NCBI GenBank assembly: GCA_963754235.1
Contig: CAVWFK010000016.1
Coordinates: forward strand, 65,472 to 129,471
Source of the DNA: DATAYA01 sp963754235
Lineage (GTDB): Bacteria > Pseudomonadota > Alphaproteobacteria > Acetobacterales > Acetobacteraceae
Length of the DNA stretch: 64,000 nt
Reading direction: 5' to 3'
Positions within the stretch are counted from its first letter, which is position 1; every line of letters starts with the position of its first letter. A program made the position numbers and the translations under genes. The notes beneath the pieces were generated by a model. It was given only the letters and a program-made list of their open reading frames with translations. It was not told where the DNA came from and did not search any database. Below, one piece after another: positions 35,666 to 45,619 of this stretch.

Positions 35666-38167
35666 TCACCTTAGCACCGCACCGGTTGCCTTCGCGACCG
35701 CCGCCACCACGTGCGCAGAGGCCGCTTCGATCTCGGCATCCGTAAGCGTGCGCTCGCGCGGCTGGAACGTCACCTCAACGCCGAGGGACTTTCGCCCCTC
35801 GCCCAGTGCCGCGCCGGCATAGACGTCGAACAGCAGCACGCCCGCGATCAGCGCGCGATCCGCCCCGCGCGCCGCACGCAGCACGGCGTCCGCCGGGATG
35901 TCGGCGCCGACTACGAAGGCGAAGTCGCGCCGCACCGGCTGGAATGCCGGCAGCTCGGGTGGGGCCCGCCGGCGCCGCTTGGAATCGGCAATCGCATCGA
36001 GGATGATCTCGAACGCGACAACCGGGCCGGGCAGATCGAGTGCCGCCAGCACGCGCGGATGCAGCGCGCCGAACGTCGCCAGCACCAGCTTCGGCCCCTG
36101 CCGCACAACCCCCGACCGGCCGGGATGGTAGAAACCGGGCGGGTCGGCGGTGACACTCAGCGCTTCGCCCGGCACGCCGAGGGCGGCGAGCACGCCGAGC
36201 GCGTCGCCCTTCGCATCCAGCGCATCGACGCCGCGCGCCGGCTGCGCCCAGTGCCGCGGCGTCTCTCCGGCGCGTAGCCCGGCGGCGACCAGGCGCTCGC
36301 CGCCTGACAGGAACACGGGCCCGATCTCGAACAGACCCAGATCGCCGATCCCGCGCGCGGCATTGCGCGCCGCCGCCAGTGCCAGAGTCGCGATCACCGA
36401 GGGGCGGAGCTGGTCGAGATCCGACGCGATCGGGTTGCGCAGCCGTAACGCTTCGGGCGCTTCGCCGAACAGCGCCGCACGGTCGCGGGCGAGGAAGCTG
36501 AATGTCACGCACTCCGCCAGCCCGCGCGCGGCCAGCGTGCGGCGGGCCAGCGCCGTGCGGGCCTGGCGCGGCGTGAGGGTCGCCACCGGCACCGCGGCCG
36601 TGGGCGGCAGCGAAACCGGCGGCACCGCATCCAGGCCGCGCAGGCGCAGCACCTCCTCGATCAGGTCGCATTCCGGCTCGGTCTCGGCGCGGGCCTGCGC
36701 CAGCGCGGCAAGCCGCTCGGGCGGCAGGCCGGGCGCGGGCTCGAGCGCGTTGTTGCCGAGATTGTAGCCGGCACCGCCGCCCACGCTGCCATCGCCCGAG
36801 ATGCCGGCGATGTCGTTGCGCCAGGACGGCACGGCGACGGTGACCTGCGCTTGATCGCGGCGGACGGTCGAAAAGCCGAGCCGTTCGAGCGAGGCCACCG
36901 CATCGTCTGCCGGCACCGCGAGGCCGCCGAAACTCTCCAGGCGATCGAAGCGCAGCATCGCCGTGCGCCGCCATTCCGGCTCCGCTCCCGCTTCGGAGAC
37001 GGCACTCGCCTCGCCGCCGCAGATGTCGAGGATCATCGCCGTCGCCGCATCCAGGCCGGGGGGCAGCAGCATGGGATCGACGCCGCGCTCGAACCGCTGG
37101 CGCGCGTCGGAGATGATCTGATGGCGACGCCCGGTGAGCGCCACGCGCACCGGATCGAACAGCGCGCACTCGATGAAGACGGCGCGGGTGCCCTCGTCGG
37201 CGCCGGTCGCCTCGCCGCCGATCACGCCAGCGAGCGACTGCACGCCGGCGGTGTCCGCGATCACGCAATCATCGGGGGTGACCGTGTAATCGCGGCCATT
37301 CAGCGCGCGAAAACTCTCGCCCCGGCCTGCACGCATGACGAGGCGGCCGCCCCGCACCTTGTCCGCGTCGAACACATGCAGCGGCCGGCCGAGGTCGATC
37401 GTGAAGAAATTTGTGATGTCCACGAGAGCGCTGATCGGCCGCAGCCCGATCGCTTCCAGCCGTGCCGCGAGCCAGCGCGGCGAGGGGCGGTTGCGCAATT
37501 CCCGTACCGTGCGGCCGAGCACCCACGGGCAGGCCTGCGGCATCTCGATCGCCCATTCCACGGCGCCGGGGAATCGCCCCTCGATCGCGGGCGCCCGCCA
37601 GCGGCGGAGCGTGCCCAGCCCCGCTGCCGCCAGATCGCGCGCGACGCCGTGCACCGAGAGCGCATCGCCGCGATTGGGCGTGACCGCGATCTCGATCAGC
37701 GGATCGTCGAGCCCCGCCCATTGCGCATAGGGCACGCCCACCGGCGCGTCATCTGGAAGATCAACGATGCCAGTGTGGTCGTCGCCCAGGCCCATCTCGC
37801 GCATCGAGAGCAGCATCCCGGCACTGGCCACGCCGCGGATTTCTCCGGTCTTCAGCGTGATCCCGGTGCCCGGGATGAAGCCACCGGGCTGGGCGAACAC
37901 GCCCTTCATACCGGTGCGTGCGTTGGGCGCGCCGCACACCACCGAGACCTCGCCCTCTCCGGTATCGACGCGGCAGACGCGCAGCCGGTCGGCGTTCGGG
38001 TGCTGCACCGCCTCGATCACGCGGGCGATGCGGAACGGCGCTAGCGCAGCGGCGCGGTTCTCGATGCTCTCGACCTCCAGGCCGATCGCATTCAGCGTCT
38101 CGCCGATGCGGTCGGTGCTCGCCTCGGTGTCGAGATGCGTGCGCAGCCAGGAAAGCGTGAACTTCAT
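35666..38167 (-). CDS. pheT: Phenylalanine-tRNA ligase beta subunit
   Basis: 833 residues. The N-terminal OB-type tRNA-binding part (VCRVDTGEGEVSVVCGAPNA), B3/B4 editing and B5 regions and the C-terminal anticodon-binding FDX-ACB domain (PAFQPVRRDFAFVVG to FQPRERTLTDAEIEA) are all present. A Gly/Pro/Ala-rich insertion of about 50 residues sits after VPSWRNDIAG before ECDLIEEVLRLRG. Such an insertion is, to my knowledge, a feature of Acetobacteraceae PheT. It lies four bases after pheS, so the two subunits are co-expressed. Confidence 0.95.
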   Translation of the reverse strand: MKFTLSWLRTHLDTEASTDRIGETLNAIGLEVESIENRAAALAPFRIARVIEAVQHPNADRLRVCRVDTGEGEVSVVCGAPNARTGMKGVFAQPGGFIPGTGITLKTGEIRGVASAGMLLSMREMGLGDDHTGIVDLPDDAPVGVPYAQWAGLDDPLIEIAVTPNRGDALSVHGVARDLAAAGLGTLRRWRAPAIEGRFPGAVEWAIEMPQACPWVLGRTVRELRNRPSPRWLAARLEAIGLRPISALVDITNFFTIDLGRPLHVFDADKVRGGRLVMRAGRGESFRALNGRDYTVTPDDCVIADTAGVQSLAGVIGGEATGADEGTRAVFIECALFDPVRVALTGRRHQIISDARQRFERGVDPMLLPPGLDAATAMILDICGGEASAVSEAGAEPEWRRTAMLRFDRLESFGGLAVPADDAVASLERLGFSTVRRDQAQVTVAVPSWRNDIAGISGDGSVGGGAGYNLGNNALEPAPGLPPERLAALAQARAETEPECDLIEEVLRLRGLDAVPPVSLPPTAAVPVATLTPRQARTALARRTLAARGLAECVTFSFLARDRAALFGEAPEALRLRNPIASDLDQLRPSVIATLALAAARNAARGIGDLGLFEIGPVFLSGGERLVAAGLRAGETPRHWAQPARGVDALDAKGDALGVLAALGVPGEALSVTADPPGFYHPGRSGVVRQGPKLVLATFGALHPRVLAALDLPGPVVAFEIILDAIADSKRRRRAPPELPAFQPVRRDFAFVVGADIPADAVLRAARGADRALIAGVLLFDVYAGAALGEGRKSLGVEVTFQPRERTLTDAEIEAASAHVVAAVAKATGAVLR

Positions 38168-38171
38168 CGCC

Positions 38172-39254
38172 TCACGCGCCCTCGTGCAGCATCGCCGGCG
38201 TCAGCGGGCTCGATCCGTAATGCCGCAGCCAACGCACATCGCTTTCGAAGAACGGCCGTAAGTCGGTAATGCCGTGCTTGAGCATGGTGACGCGCTCGAT
38301 GCCCATGCCGAACGCGAAGCCCTGCCACTCGCGCGGATCGATGCCGCAATTGGCCAGCACCTTGGGATGCACCATGCCGCTGCCCAGAATCTCCAGCCAG
38401 TCGCCGCCGTGCCCGAGTTCGCCGGTGCGGCGGTTCCAGCCGATGTCCACTTCCATCGACGGCTCGGTGAACGGGAAATAGCTCGACCGGAACCGCACCG
38501 GCAGGTCCGGCCGATCGAAGAATGCGCGCAAAAAGTCGATCAGGCAGCCCTTGAGGTGGCCGAGCGTGATGGCGCGGTCGATTACCAGCCCCTCGCACTG
38601 GTGGAACATCGGCGAGTGCGTCGCGTCGTGGTCGGCGCGGTAAGTGCGGCCGGGCACGATGACGCGGATCGGTGGCGGACGGTCCAGCATCGCGCGCACC
38701 TGCACCGGGGAGGTGTGGGTGCGCAGCACGCGCTGACGGCCGTCCGCATCGGGCAGGTAGAACGTATCCATCGCCTCGCGCGCGGGATGGGCAGCGCCGA
38801 TGTTGAGGGCGCCGAAATTACGCCAGTCATCCTCGACATCCGGCCCCTCGGCGATCTCGATGCCCATCGCGCCGAAGATCGCCGCCATCTCCTCCATCGT
38901 GCGGCTGATCGGATGGATCGAGCCCGCCGGCGCGGGGCGTGGCGGCAAGGTCACGTCGATGCGCTCGGCCGCGAGCCGCGTCTCCAGCGCCGTCGCGTCC
39001 AGCGCCGCACGGCGCGCCTCGATCCGCGCCGCAAGCTCGTCCTTTAGTATGTTGAGCGCGGCACCGCGCTTGCGACGAAGCTCGGGGGTGAGGCCGCCCA
39101 GATCCTTGAGCAGCGCGGTCAGCCGGCCGTTGCGGCCCAGCACGGCGACCCGCACCGCATCCCACGCGCGCAGATCGGCGGCGGCCGCCAGCGCGGCATC
39201 GGTCTCGGCGCGCAGGGCATCGAGCGCCGCGTTTGCATCATCGGTCCCGGACAT
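38172..39254 (-). CDS. pheS: Phenylalanine-tRNA ligase alpha subunit
   Basis: 360 residues from ATG at 39254. The N-terminal coiled coil leads into the class II catalytic core with GRTYRADHDATHSPMFHQ (motif 2) and GFAFGMGIERVTMLKHG (motif 3). Length is normal. A partial second copy of its first 17 codons and promoter lies at 43388-43501. Confidence 0.95.
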   Translation of the reverse strand: MSGTDDANAALDALRAETDAALAAAADLRAWDAVRVAVLGRNGRLTALLKDLGGLTPELRRKRGAALNILKDELAARIEARRAALDATALETRLAAERIDVTLPPRPAPAGSIHPISRTMEEMAAIFGAMGIEIAEGPDVEDDWRNFGALNIGAAHPAREAMDTFYLPDADGRQRVLRTHTSPVQVRAMLDRPPPIRVIVPGRTYRADHDATHSPMFHQCEGLVIDRAITLGHLKGCLIDFLRAFFDRPDLPVRFRSSYFPFTEPSMEVDIGWNRRTGELGHGGDWLEILGSGMVHPKVLANCGIDPREWQGFAFGMGIERVTMLKHGITDLRPFFESDVRWLRHYGSSPLTPAMLHEGA

Positions 39255-39360
39255 GGCACTGGTTTGCCAGCAATCCGGCCGCTGTCAATCGGTTCACGCC
39301 GACGCGATGCAACCGAGCCGCCACGCGCTGCCTGCCGGCCTGCTCGGACCTGTCGCCGCC
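39203..39360. repeat. Direct repeat B, copy 1: pheS start, promoter and collapsed pstS signal-peptide remnant
   Basis: Bases 39203-39316 match 43388-43501 over 114 bp with about seven mismatches by eye. Bases 39319-39360 also resemble the signal-peptide coding part of pstS at 43609-43650. Here pheS is intact and the pstS part is a short remnant. Confidence 0.8.
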
Positions 39361-39366
39361 TCATGG

Positions 39367-40699
39367 TTACGCCAGCGGCAGCCAGATGCTGAAGATCGCA
39401 CCGGTTCCTTCCGTGCTCTCAATCAGCAGCCGGCCACGGTGGCGGTTGACGATGTGTTTGACGATTGCGAGCCCAAGGCCGGTCCCGGCGTGGGCCGATC
39501 GACCCGTCCCCACGCGATAGAACCGCTCGGTCAGGCGAGGCAGGTGCAGACGCGGAATGCCCGGCCCGTCGTCGGCCACCGCGATCACAATGCCGCGCCC
39601 AGTTGGCCAACGTGAATCGGACTTTGCAGTGCACGCGGAGAGGCGTATCACGCCCCCGTGCCGACCGTGCTTGACCGCATTATCGATCAGATTCTGCAGC
39701 ACCTGGGCCAGTTGGTCGTCATCGCCGGGAACCGATGGGAGGGCCGGTTCCAATAAGAGTTCGAGCCGCTGGCAGCGGGCGGCGAATGCCGGCTCGAACC
39801 CGGCGACAATCCGAGGAACAAGTGCCGCCAACTCGACCTGCCCTTGCGGCACCTGGTGCTCGCTCAGCTCGATGCGCGAGAGATTGAGCAGATTGTCGAT
39901 CAGCCGCTTCATGCGGGCGGCCTGCTCATCCATGATGCCAAGAAAGCGGGCGTGCGCCGGAAAGTCGGTGGCGGCTGGGCCGCGCAGCGTCTCTATGAAG
40001 CCGATCAGGCTGGCGAGTGGCGGTGCGCAGCTCATGGCTGGCGTTGGCCACGAAGTCGGCGCGCATCCGCTCGACCGCGCGCTCGCGGGTGCGGTCCGAG
40101 AGCAGAACAAGCAATTGGCCACCGTCGGCCAAGGGAGGCTCCAGCACCACAACCGATGCGTGCAGCTCGCGCATCACCGGCGCCGACACCGTCAGCTCGG
40201 CCGAGTGTACGCCCGGCGCGGCCAGAACGCGGTTGATCGTGCTGCGCAGCGCTGGCTGGCGCAGCACGGCACGAATATCGCTCCCGAAAGCCGTTTGGGC
40301 GATGACATTGGTCCGCAGCAGCGCGCCCGCCCGGTCGAGCACCAGCAACGGAGTGGGTAGCTGGTTCAGTATGGCGAACTCGGCTTGGCGCAGCCGCGCG
40401 ATCTCGACCGTCTGCGCGCTGGCCCTGCCGGATAAACGCTCGATTTCCCGAGCGAGCGAAAGCAAGGAAGGCCCGCGCCCGAGGCGCGGCCCAGGCTCGT
40501 TTGCGTGTGCGGCTGATGCCAGATCCCGTAATTGTGCAATCCGTCGCCCTAGCAGGGCAGCGAGGAGAACAGCCGCGGCGGCGGTCGCCACTATGGCAGC
40601 CAACGACGGGAGCGGCGAGGCGGCGCCAACCAGGACCAGCAGCAGCAGTGCCCCAAGGGGGACGCTGCCGATCGCGGCTGCCGTCAATACCAGCCGCAC
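39367..40699 (-). pseudogene. phoR: PhoR-type phosphate sensor histidine kinase, frameshifted
   Basis: The N-terminal part from 40699 has two membrane helices (residues 3-28 and 34-50) and a PAS-like region (ILNQLPTPLLVLDRAGALL). The H-box is FVANASHELRT. Right after it the frame breaks near 40022. The rest (LASLIGFIETLRG, LQNLIDNAVKHGR, DDGPGIP, GTGLGLAIVKHI) lies in the next frame to 39367. One base removed gives 443 residues with every kinase box. It sits 51 bp after phoB in the normal order. If real, the shift destroys the kinase between the phosphorylated His and the ATP domain. Confidence 0.85.
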
Positions 40700-40750
40700 G
40701 GATCGCGGCCGATCCTGGCCGCCGATGAGCCTCTCAGCCCCACCGTGATC

Positions 40751-41453
40751 TCAGAGCGGCTCCGAATCCAGAGCGTAGCCGGCCGCCCGCACCGTGCGCA
40801 CCACATCCAGCTCATCCTTTCCGTTGATCGCCTTGCGCAAGCGCTGGATGTGCACGTCAACGGTGCGCGGTTCGACGTAAGTGGTCGAGCCCCACACGGC
40901 GTCCAGAAGCTGCTCGCGGGAGAACACCCGGCGGGGATGCTGCAGCAAGAATTCTAGAAGACGGTATTCAGTCGGGCCAAGATGAAGCGGTCGGCCGTTG
41001 CGCTGAACCCGATGCTCGGCAAGGTTCAGCGTAATGTCGTGAAACTGCAACCGGGCCGCGGCCGGCATCGGGCGGGACCGCCGCAGCAGCGCGCGTATGC
41101 GGGCGAGCAGCGCCTCCATGCTGAAAGGCTTGGTGATATAGTCGTCCGCCCCGGTGTTCAGGCCCCGAACCGTATCCTGCTCCTCGCTGCGCGCCGTCAG
41201 CATTAGCACGGGCAAGTCCCGCGTCCTGGGACGGCTGCGGAGCTGCCGGCAGACCTCGATCCCCGAGACCCCGGGCAGCGTCCAGTCCAGCAGCACCAGG
41301 TTTGGCTCGTTCTCGGCAATTCGCAGCAGCGCTTCCTGCCCGTCCACGGCCTCGTCCACCCGAAAACCCTGCTTCTCCAGGTTGTAGCGGAGCATGGTGG
41401 CAAGCGCGGCCTCGTCTTCCACCACCAGAACCAACGGGTTGGCCCGACCGGGC
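40751..41453 (-). CDS. phoB: PhoB phosphate response regulator with 5' end displaced by an IS66-type element
   Basis: The receiver domain (LVLVVEDEAAL, phospho-site Asp in LVLLDWTLPG, ITKPFS) and the OmpR-type winged helix (YRLLEFLLQHPRRVFSREQLL, VDVHIQRLRKAI) are complete. The element at 41454-43141 entered at about codon 5-8. The missing first codons are on the far side, where ATGs at 43151 and 43157 would read MPMPGR into ANPLVLV. The current frame stays open into the element to 41602 but without a convincing start. Expression now depends on read-through from the element, whose transposase points the same way. Product and Pho regulation are probably altered. Confidence 0.85.
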
Positions 41454-43141
41454 GTAAGAGGGGCAAAACCCCGGGCCGGCAGGATTATGCGGGCTGGCCC
41501 CGGCAGCGGATGAGGTCTGGCAGGGACGGGACGATCGGTTGGCCCGGGACGGAAAGCCTGCTGCCGAGGTAATCCCAGAAGGCGACGCCGAGCTTGGCGC
41601 AAGTCTTGGCCAAGCCGAGGAAGGCATCGCGACAGGTACGGCCGTCATCGCTGCGAGTGCCACCGCTGACCTTGCGCTTGGTGACATGGCAGCGGATGTC
41701 GCGCTCTGAGCCATTGGTATGCAGTGGGATTTCTGGATAGTCGAGGACGGCCAACAGCTCGGCCTTGTTGGCGTGCAGCCGCGCGAGCAGGCGATCGAGG
41801 GTGACGAAGCCGGTGCGGCGGCGGAAGATGCGGTCGAAACGGGCACGGAGTTGGCGGCGGCGGCGCGGTGCCGGGTCGGTGCGGTAGGCTTTCAGGTCGG
41901 CGTAGAACTTCCAGATCAGGTCGCGGACGCGCTGCTGCGCGGCGTGCTGGGCGTCGGTGAAGGTGTCGAGCTTGTGCACCAGCCGCTCGGCGTGAACCCA
42001 GCACAACGCGTGCTGGCCGACGGCGAACTGGCCCGCATCATCGCTGACAATCACGGTGTCCCGCAGGAAGTCGTGCGCCTGCACGCTACCCCACAGGGCG
42101 CCCTCGGTCGCGACCCGCACCGGGTCAGGAGTGACGTTCAGCTGGGTGATGCCGAGCCGATCGAGATGGGCCTGCCAGGCCGCCGGGCCGGCGAAATGCG
42201 TCTCGGCATGTCCGGCCAGGGCGGCGATCACCGGCCCGGCCAGCGCGTGCTGGCGCATGTAGGTCAGCGCCGCGTTGTTGACCACGTAGTCGGTGTGGCC
42301 GGCGCGCAGCAGGTCGAGGAAGTTCAGCCGGCTCTTGCTGTTCGTGGTGCCGAACCAGGCGAAGTCGTCATTGCCGATCTGCGTGCAGACGCCATTGGCG
42401 CCTTTGTGGCGCGCGCCGGTGTCGTCCACCGTGACCCAGTTGGCGGTCTCCAAGCCGGCGCGCAGCACGTCACGGGCTTCGGTGAGGAACCCTTCCTGCC
42501 CCGCAATCAGCAGGCGCATGATCTGCCGCTTGGAGATGCTGACGCCGATCGCCTGGAGTTGCGCCATCAGCCGGGGCACGGTGACCTGTCCCTGGTGGTG
42601 TTGTGCCAGCACGAAGCGCTGCAGCTCCGGACCGAAATGGCCCGCCACGCCGGCCGGCAACGGCGCGATCACCGTTCGTCCATCCGGCGTCAGCCAGCGC
42701 TCGCGGCGATAGCGAGTGACCTCGACCCGCAGCACCAAATCCTGCACCACGAAATCCTCGTAGCCCTTGAACCGAGAGCCGGCCGGCACCTCCGCCTTGA
42801 GGATCCGTTCCTCCACCCTGACCCGTGGCGTCGCCTTGCCGCGACCACGCCGCCGGGCTCGCTTGCCCGCCGGCTTGGGCGTGGTCCCCTTCTCCATCCC
42901 GCTCGGCTTGATCCGCGGTCGGCCCTTCAGTCCCTTCAGCTGCGCGATCTCCTCGCGTAGCTCTGCTATCATGCGTTTCTGCGCCGCGTTCTCGTCCAGC
43001 AACGCCAGCACCAGCTGCTTCAGCTCGGCAAGCGACAGCTCATCGATGTCAGGCGGGGTGACCACATCGACGTTGAATCGAACCGCCCCGCGTCGGCGCA
43101 AGCGAAAAATCGACCCCGGCCCGGGGTTTTGCCCCTCTTAC
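41454..43141 (-). mobile_element. IS66-family element (single-ORF, ISBst12-like) inserted in phoB
   Basis: 1688 bp. The ends are perfect 26-bp inverted repeats beginning GTAAGAGGGGCAAAACCCCG. They are flanked by an 8-bp direct duplication GACCGGGC at 41446-41453 and 43142-43149. Eight-base target duplication and GTAA ends are typical of IS66. Only one transposase gene is present, with no small accessory tnpA/tnpB genes, as in the ISBst12 subgroup. Intact ends and duplication indicate a fairly recent insertion. Confidence 0.93.
41485..43101 (-). CDS. IS66-family transposase
   Basis: Up to 538 residues from TTG at 43101; GTG at 43065 gives a more usual start (526 residues). The N-terminal leucine-zipper-like part (LSLAELKQLVLALLDENAAQ) and basic region precede a DDE catalytic core, with Asp in WVTVDDTGARH, Asp in VSDDAGQF and Glu in NGSERDIRCHVTKRK. 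It appears intact and could move the element. It reads towards phoB. Confidence 0.9.
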   Translation of the reverse strand: MRRRGAVRFNVDVVTPPDIDELSLAELKQLVLALLDENAAQKRMIAELREEIAQLKGLKGRPRIKPSGMEKGTTPKPAGKRARRRGRGKATPRVRVEERILKAEVPAGSRFKGYEDFVVQDLVLRVEVTRYRRERWLTPDGRTVIAPLPAGVAGHFGPELQRFVLAQHHQGQVTVPRLMAQLQAIGVSISKRQIMRLLIAGQEGFLTEARDVLRAGLETANWVTVDDTGARHKGANGVCTQIGNDDFAWFGTTNSKSRLNFLDLLRAGHTDYVVNNAALTYMRQHALAGPVIAALAGHAETHFAGPAAWQAHLDRLGITQLNVTPDPVRVATEGALWGSVQAHDFLRDTVIVSDDAGQFAVGQHALCWVHAERLVHKLDTFTDAQHAAQQRVRDLIWKFYADLKAYRTDPAPRRRRQLRARFDRIFRRRTGFVTLDRLLARLHANKAELLAVLDYPEIPLHTNGSERDIRCHVTKRKVSGGTRSDDGRTCRDAFLGLAKTCAKLGVAFWDYLGSRLSVPGQPIVPSLPDLIRCRGQPA

Positions 43142-43387
43142 GACCGGGCATCGGCATCACTCGGCCGACCGTACCACGGCGACGGAGGCGCAGGCCATCG
43201 TCTGACATGGAAAAGGCATCCGCTTGCGGAACACCCTCCCGATGCGGCTACGAAGTCGGTTCAGGTCCATGGAGGCCGAGAGCCTGGGGCGGATGCCACC
43301 CTAAGAACGCCGAACGACAGCCGTATTGCAGATTGGTGAAACTTCGATGACAGGCATCTCTCCTGTCCCCCTGTGTGCAAGCGCTGA

Positions 43388-43501
43388 TCTCGGCGCGCAG
43401 GGCATCGAGCGCCGCGGTTGCGTCATCGGTCCCCGACATGGTGCCGGTTTGCCAGCAATCCGGCCGCTGTCAATCGGCTCACGCCGACGCGATGCAACCG
43501 A
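43388..43501. repeat. Direct repeat B, copy 2: truncated pheS start and promoter upstream of pstS
   Basis: Counterpart of 39203-39316. On the minus strand it reads MSGTDDATAALDALRAE (pheS codons 1-17) and then leaves the pheS sequence. On the right it leads to intact pstS. The phoR/phoB/IS66 block lies between the two copies. The sequence CTGTCAATCGGCTCACGC at 43467-43484, present in both copies, loosely resembles a PhoB site. Confidence 0.82.
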
Positions 43502-43578
43502 ACGGCCATCAAAGTGCAACACAACCGCAAAGCCCGGCCGCTATGACGGCGCCACCCGATGCCGCACAGGAGGACATC

Positions 43579-44649
43579 TTGCCCGACGCCGCTCCCGCTC
43601 CCACGCCCCGCCGCGCGCTGCTTGCCGGCCTGGTCGGCCTTGCCGCCGCCCCTGCTCTTGCCGCCGGCTCGACGCGCCTGCTCGAGACCGGCTCGACGCT
43701 GCTCTATCCGCTGTTCAATCTCTGGGTGGCGGCCTATTCGGCGAAGGTGCCGGGCGTGCAGATCACGACGCAGGGCACCGGCAGCGGCACCGGCATCGCG
43801 CAGGCGATCTCGGGCCTGGCGCAGATCGGCGCATCGGACGCCTACATGAGTGCCGCGCAGATGCGGAAGAATCCCGGGATCATGAACATCCCACTCGCGA
43901 TCTCGTCGCAAATGGTGAACTACAATCTGCCCGGGATGAACGACAAGAACCTCAACTTCAGCGGCCCGGTGCTGGCCGGCATCTATTCCGGCAAGATCGC
44001 CATGTGGGACGATCCAGCGCTGGCCAAGCTCAACCCCGGCACCAAGTTACCCGACCAGCGTATCATCCCGGTGCATCGCGACGACGGCAGCGGCGATACC
44101 TTCATCTTCACCCAGTACCTTTCTGCCGCCAATTCCGCCTGGCAGACATCGGTCGGCTACGGCACCACGGTGAGCTGGCCGGCGGTGCAGGGTGGCATCG
44201 GCGCCGAGGGCAACCCCGGCATGGTCAACGCGCTGCGCGGCAACCCCTACGCGATCGGCTATGTCGGCATCAGCTTCAAGAAGGCGATCGCTCAGGACAA
44301 ACTCGGCGAGGCGATGCTGGAGAACCGTTCCGGCAAGTTCGTGATGACGACGCCGGAGACAGTTGACGCCGCGGTCGCCGCGACGGCCGCGAAGACGCCG
44401 CCCGATGAGCGGATCAGCCTGATCTTCGCGCCCGGCGACAATTCCTATCCGATCATCAATTACGAATACGCGATCGTGAAGAAGCAGCAGCGGTCGAAGG
44501 ACGTCGCCAGGGCGCTGAAGGATTTCCTCTCCTGGTGCATCGACCCGAACGGCGGCAGTGCCGCACACTTTATGCAGGCGGTGAGCTTCGTGCCGCTCCC
44601 CGCATCGATCGCGGCGCTCAGCAAGAAGCAGATCGATACGATTCAGTGA
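43579..44649 (+). CDS. pstS: Phosphate ABC transporter substrate-binding protein PstS
   Basis: 356 residues from TTG at 43579, chosen because AGGAGG lies five bases upstream and the chain then begins with a compact signal (RRALLAGLVGLAAAPALA); ATGs at 43543 and 43492 are in frame. Phosphate-binding segments LETGSTLLYPLFNLW, IGASDAYMS and HRDDGSGDTFIF are typical. The C-terminal half shows GNPYAIGYVGISFKKA. No pstCAB genes follow; thiL converges 19 bp after the stop. It lies next to phoB/phoR, so phosphate control is likely. Confidence 0.9.
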   Translation: MPDAAPAPTPRRALLAGLVGLAAAPALAAGSTRLLETGSTLLYPLFNLWVAAYSAKVPGVQITTQGTGSGTGIAQAISGLAQIGASDAYMSAAQMRKNPGIMNIPLAISSQMVNYNLPGMNDKNLNFSGPVLAGIYSGKIAMWDDPALAKLNPGTKLPDQRIIPVHRDDGSGDTFIFTQYLSAANSAWQTSVGYGTTVSWPAVQGGIGAEGNPGMVNALRGNPYAIGYVGISFKKAIAQDKLGEAMLENRSGKFVMTTPETVDAAVAATAAKTPPDERISLIFAPGDNSYPIINYEYAIVKKQQRSKDVARALKDFLSWCIDPNGGSAAHFMQAVSFVPLPASIAALSKKQIDTIQ

Positions 44650-44668
44650 TACGAACCGCGGAACCGCG

Positions 44669-45619
44669 TCAGAAGTGGCTCCATCCACCGGCCTCGAATT
44701 GCATCGCCGCGCCGTGCGCATCCCGCACTGTCACCCCAGGCGTGCCGGCGACGAAACGGCCGATGCGCGTCGCCGGCACGCCGGCCCGGTCGGCACCTGC
44801 TGACAGCGTTGCTTCCCCTTCGGGCGGCACCGCCATCAGCAGCTCGTAATCGTCGCCGCCGGTAAGGCAGGTGGCGAGCCATTCCGGTCCCGCCGCGCGC
44901 GCGGCCGGCGAGAGCGGGACCGCCGCAGCCTCGATTTCGGCGCCGATCCCCCCCGCCCGGCATAGATGGCCGAGGTCCTGCACCAGCCCGTCGGAGATGT
45001 CCAGCGCTGCCGCCGCTGCCTCCAGCGGAAAGCCCACGCGCGGACGCGGCAGGCGGTAGCGGCCGGCCAGGAACCCGTCGGGATCGGCCACCTCGCCCCG
45101 CAACGCCCGCAGCCCGAGCGCGCCATCGCCGATGGTGCCCGTCACCCAGACGCCATGCCCCGCCCTCGCCCCCGCCCGGCGCACTGCCTGACCCCGCGCG
45201 ACGTGGCCGAGGATGGTGAGCGACAGCACCGCCGGGCCGTCGATCGCCGTGGTGTCGCCGCCGAGCAGTGCCAATCCAAACGCCGCCTGATCGGAGCCGA
45301 GACCGGCCGCCAATCCAGAAAACCACGCATCGCCCGCGTCGCGCGGCGCGGCGAGCGTCAGCAGGTAGCCGAGCGGCGCCGCCCCCATCGCGGCGAGGTC
45401 GGAGAGGTTCATCCGCAGCAGCTTGCGCCCGATCAGATCCGGCGGATCGTCGGGCAAGAAATGCACGCCCGCCACGATGGCATCGGCCGCAATCACCAGC
45501 TCCCGCCCTGGCGGTGGCGCGAACACCGCCGCGTCGTCGGCGAGATCGAGAGCGCCCGGCCCGGCGAGGGGGCGGAAGTGGCGGGCGATCAGATCGAACT
45601 CGCCCGGCAGGCCGGTCAT
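44669..45619 (-). CDS. thiL: Thiamine-monophosphate kinase
   Basis: 316 residues. The ATP/Mg-binding parts LADDAAVFAPPPGRELVIA, MNLSDLAAMGAAPLGYLLTL and LLGGDTTAIDGP, plus DISDGLVQDLGHL, match ThiL. It makes thiamine diphosphate from thiamine monophosphate. The start overlaps the nusB stop by four bases; it is the last gene of the riboflavin-glyA operon. Confidence 0.93.
   Translation of the reverse strand: MTGLPGEFDLIARHFRPLAGPGALDLADDAAVFAPPPGRELVIAADAIVAGVHFLPDDPPDLIGRKLLRMNLSDLAAMGAAPLGYLLTLAAPRDAGDAWFSGLAAGLGSDQAAFGLALLGGDTTAIDGPAVLSLTILGHVARGQAVRRAGARAGHGVWVTGTIGDGALGLRALRGEVADPDGFLAGRYRLPRPRVGFPLEAAAAALDISDGLVQDLGHLCRAGGIGAEIEAAAVPLSPAARAAGPEWLATCLTGGDDYELLMAVPPEGEATLSAGADRAGVPATRIGRFVAGTPGVTVRDAHGAAMQFEAGGWSHF

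Noticed and set aside
41446..43149. Transposon with cargo genes inside phoB
   Set aside because: Between the inverted ends there is room only for the transposase; it is a simple insertion sequence.
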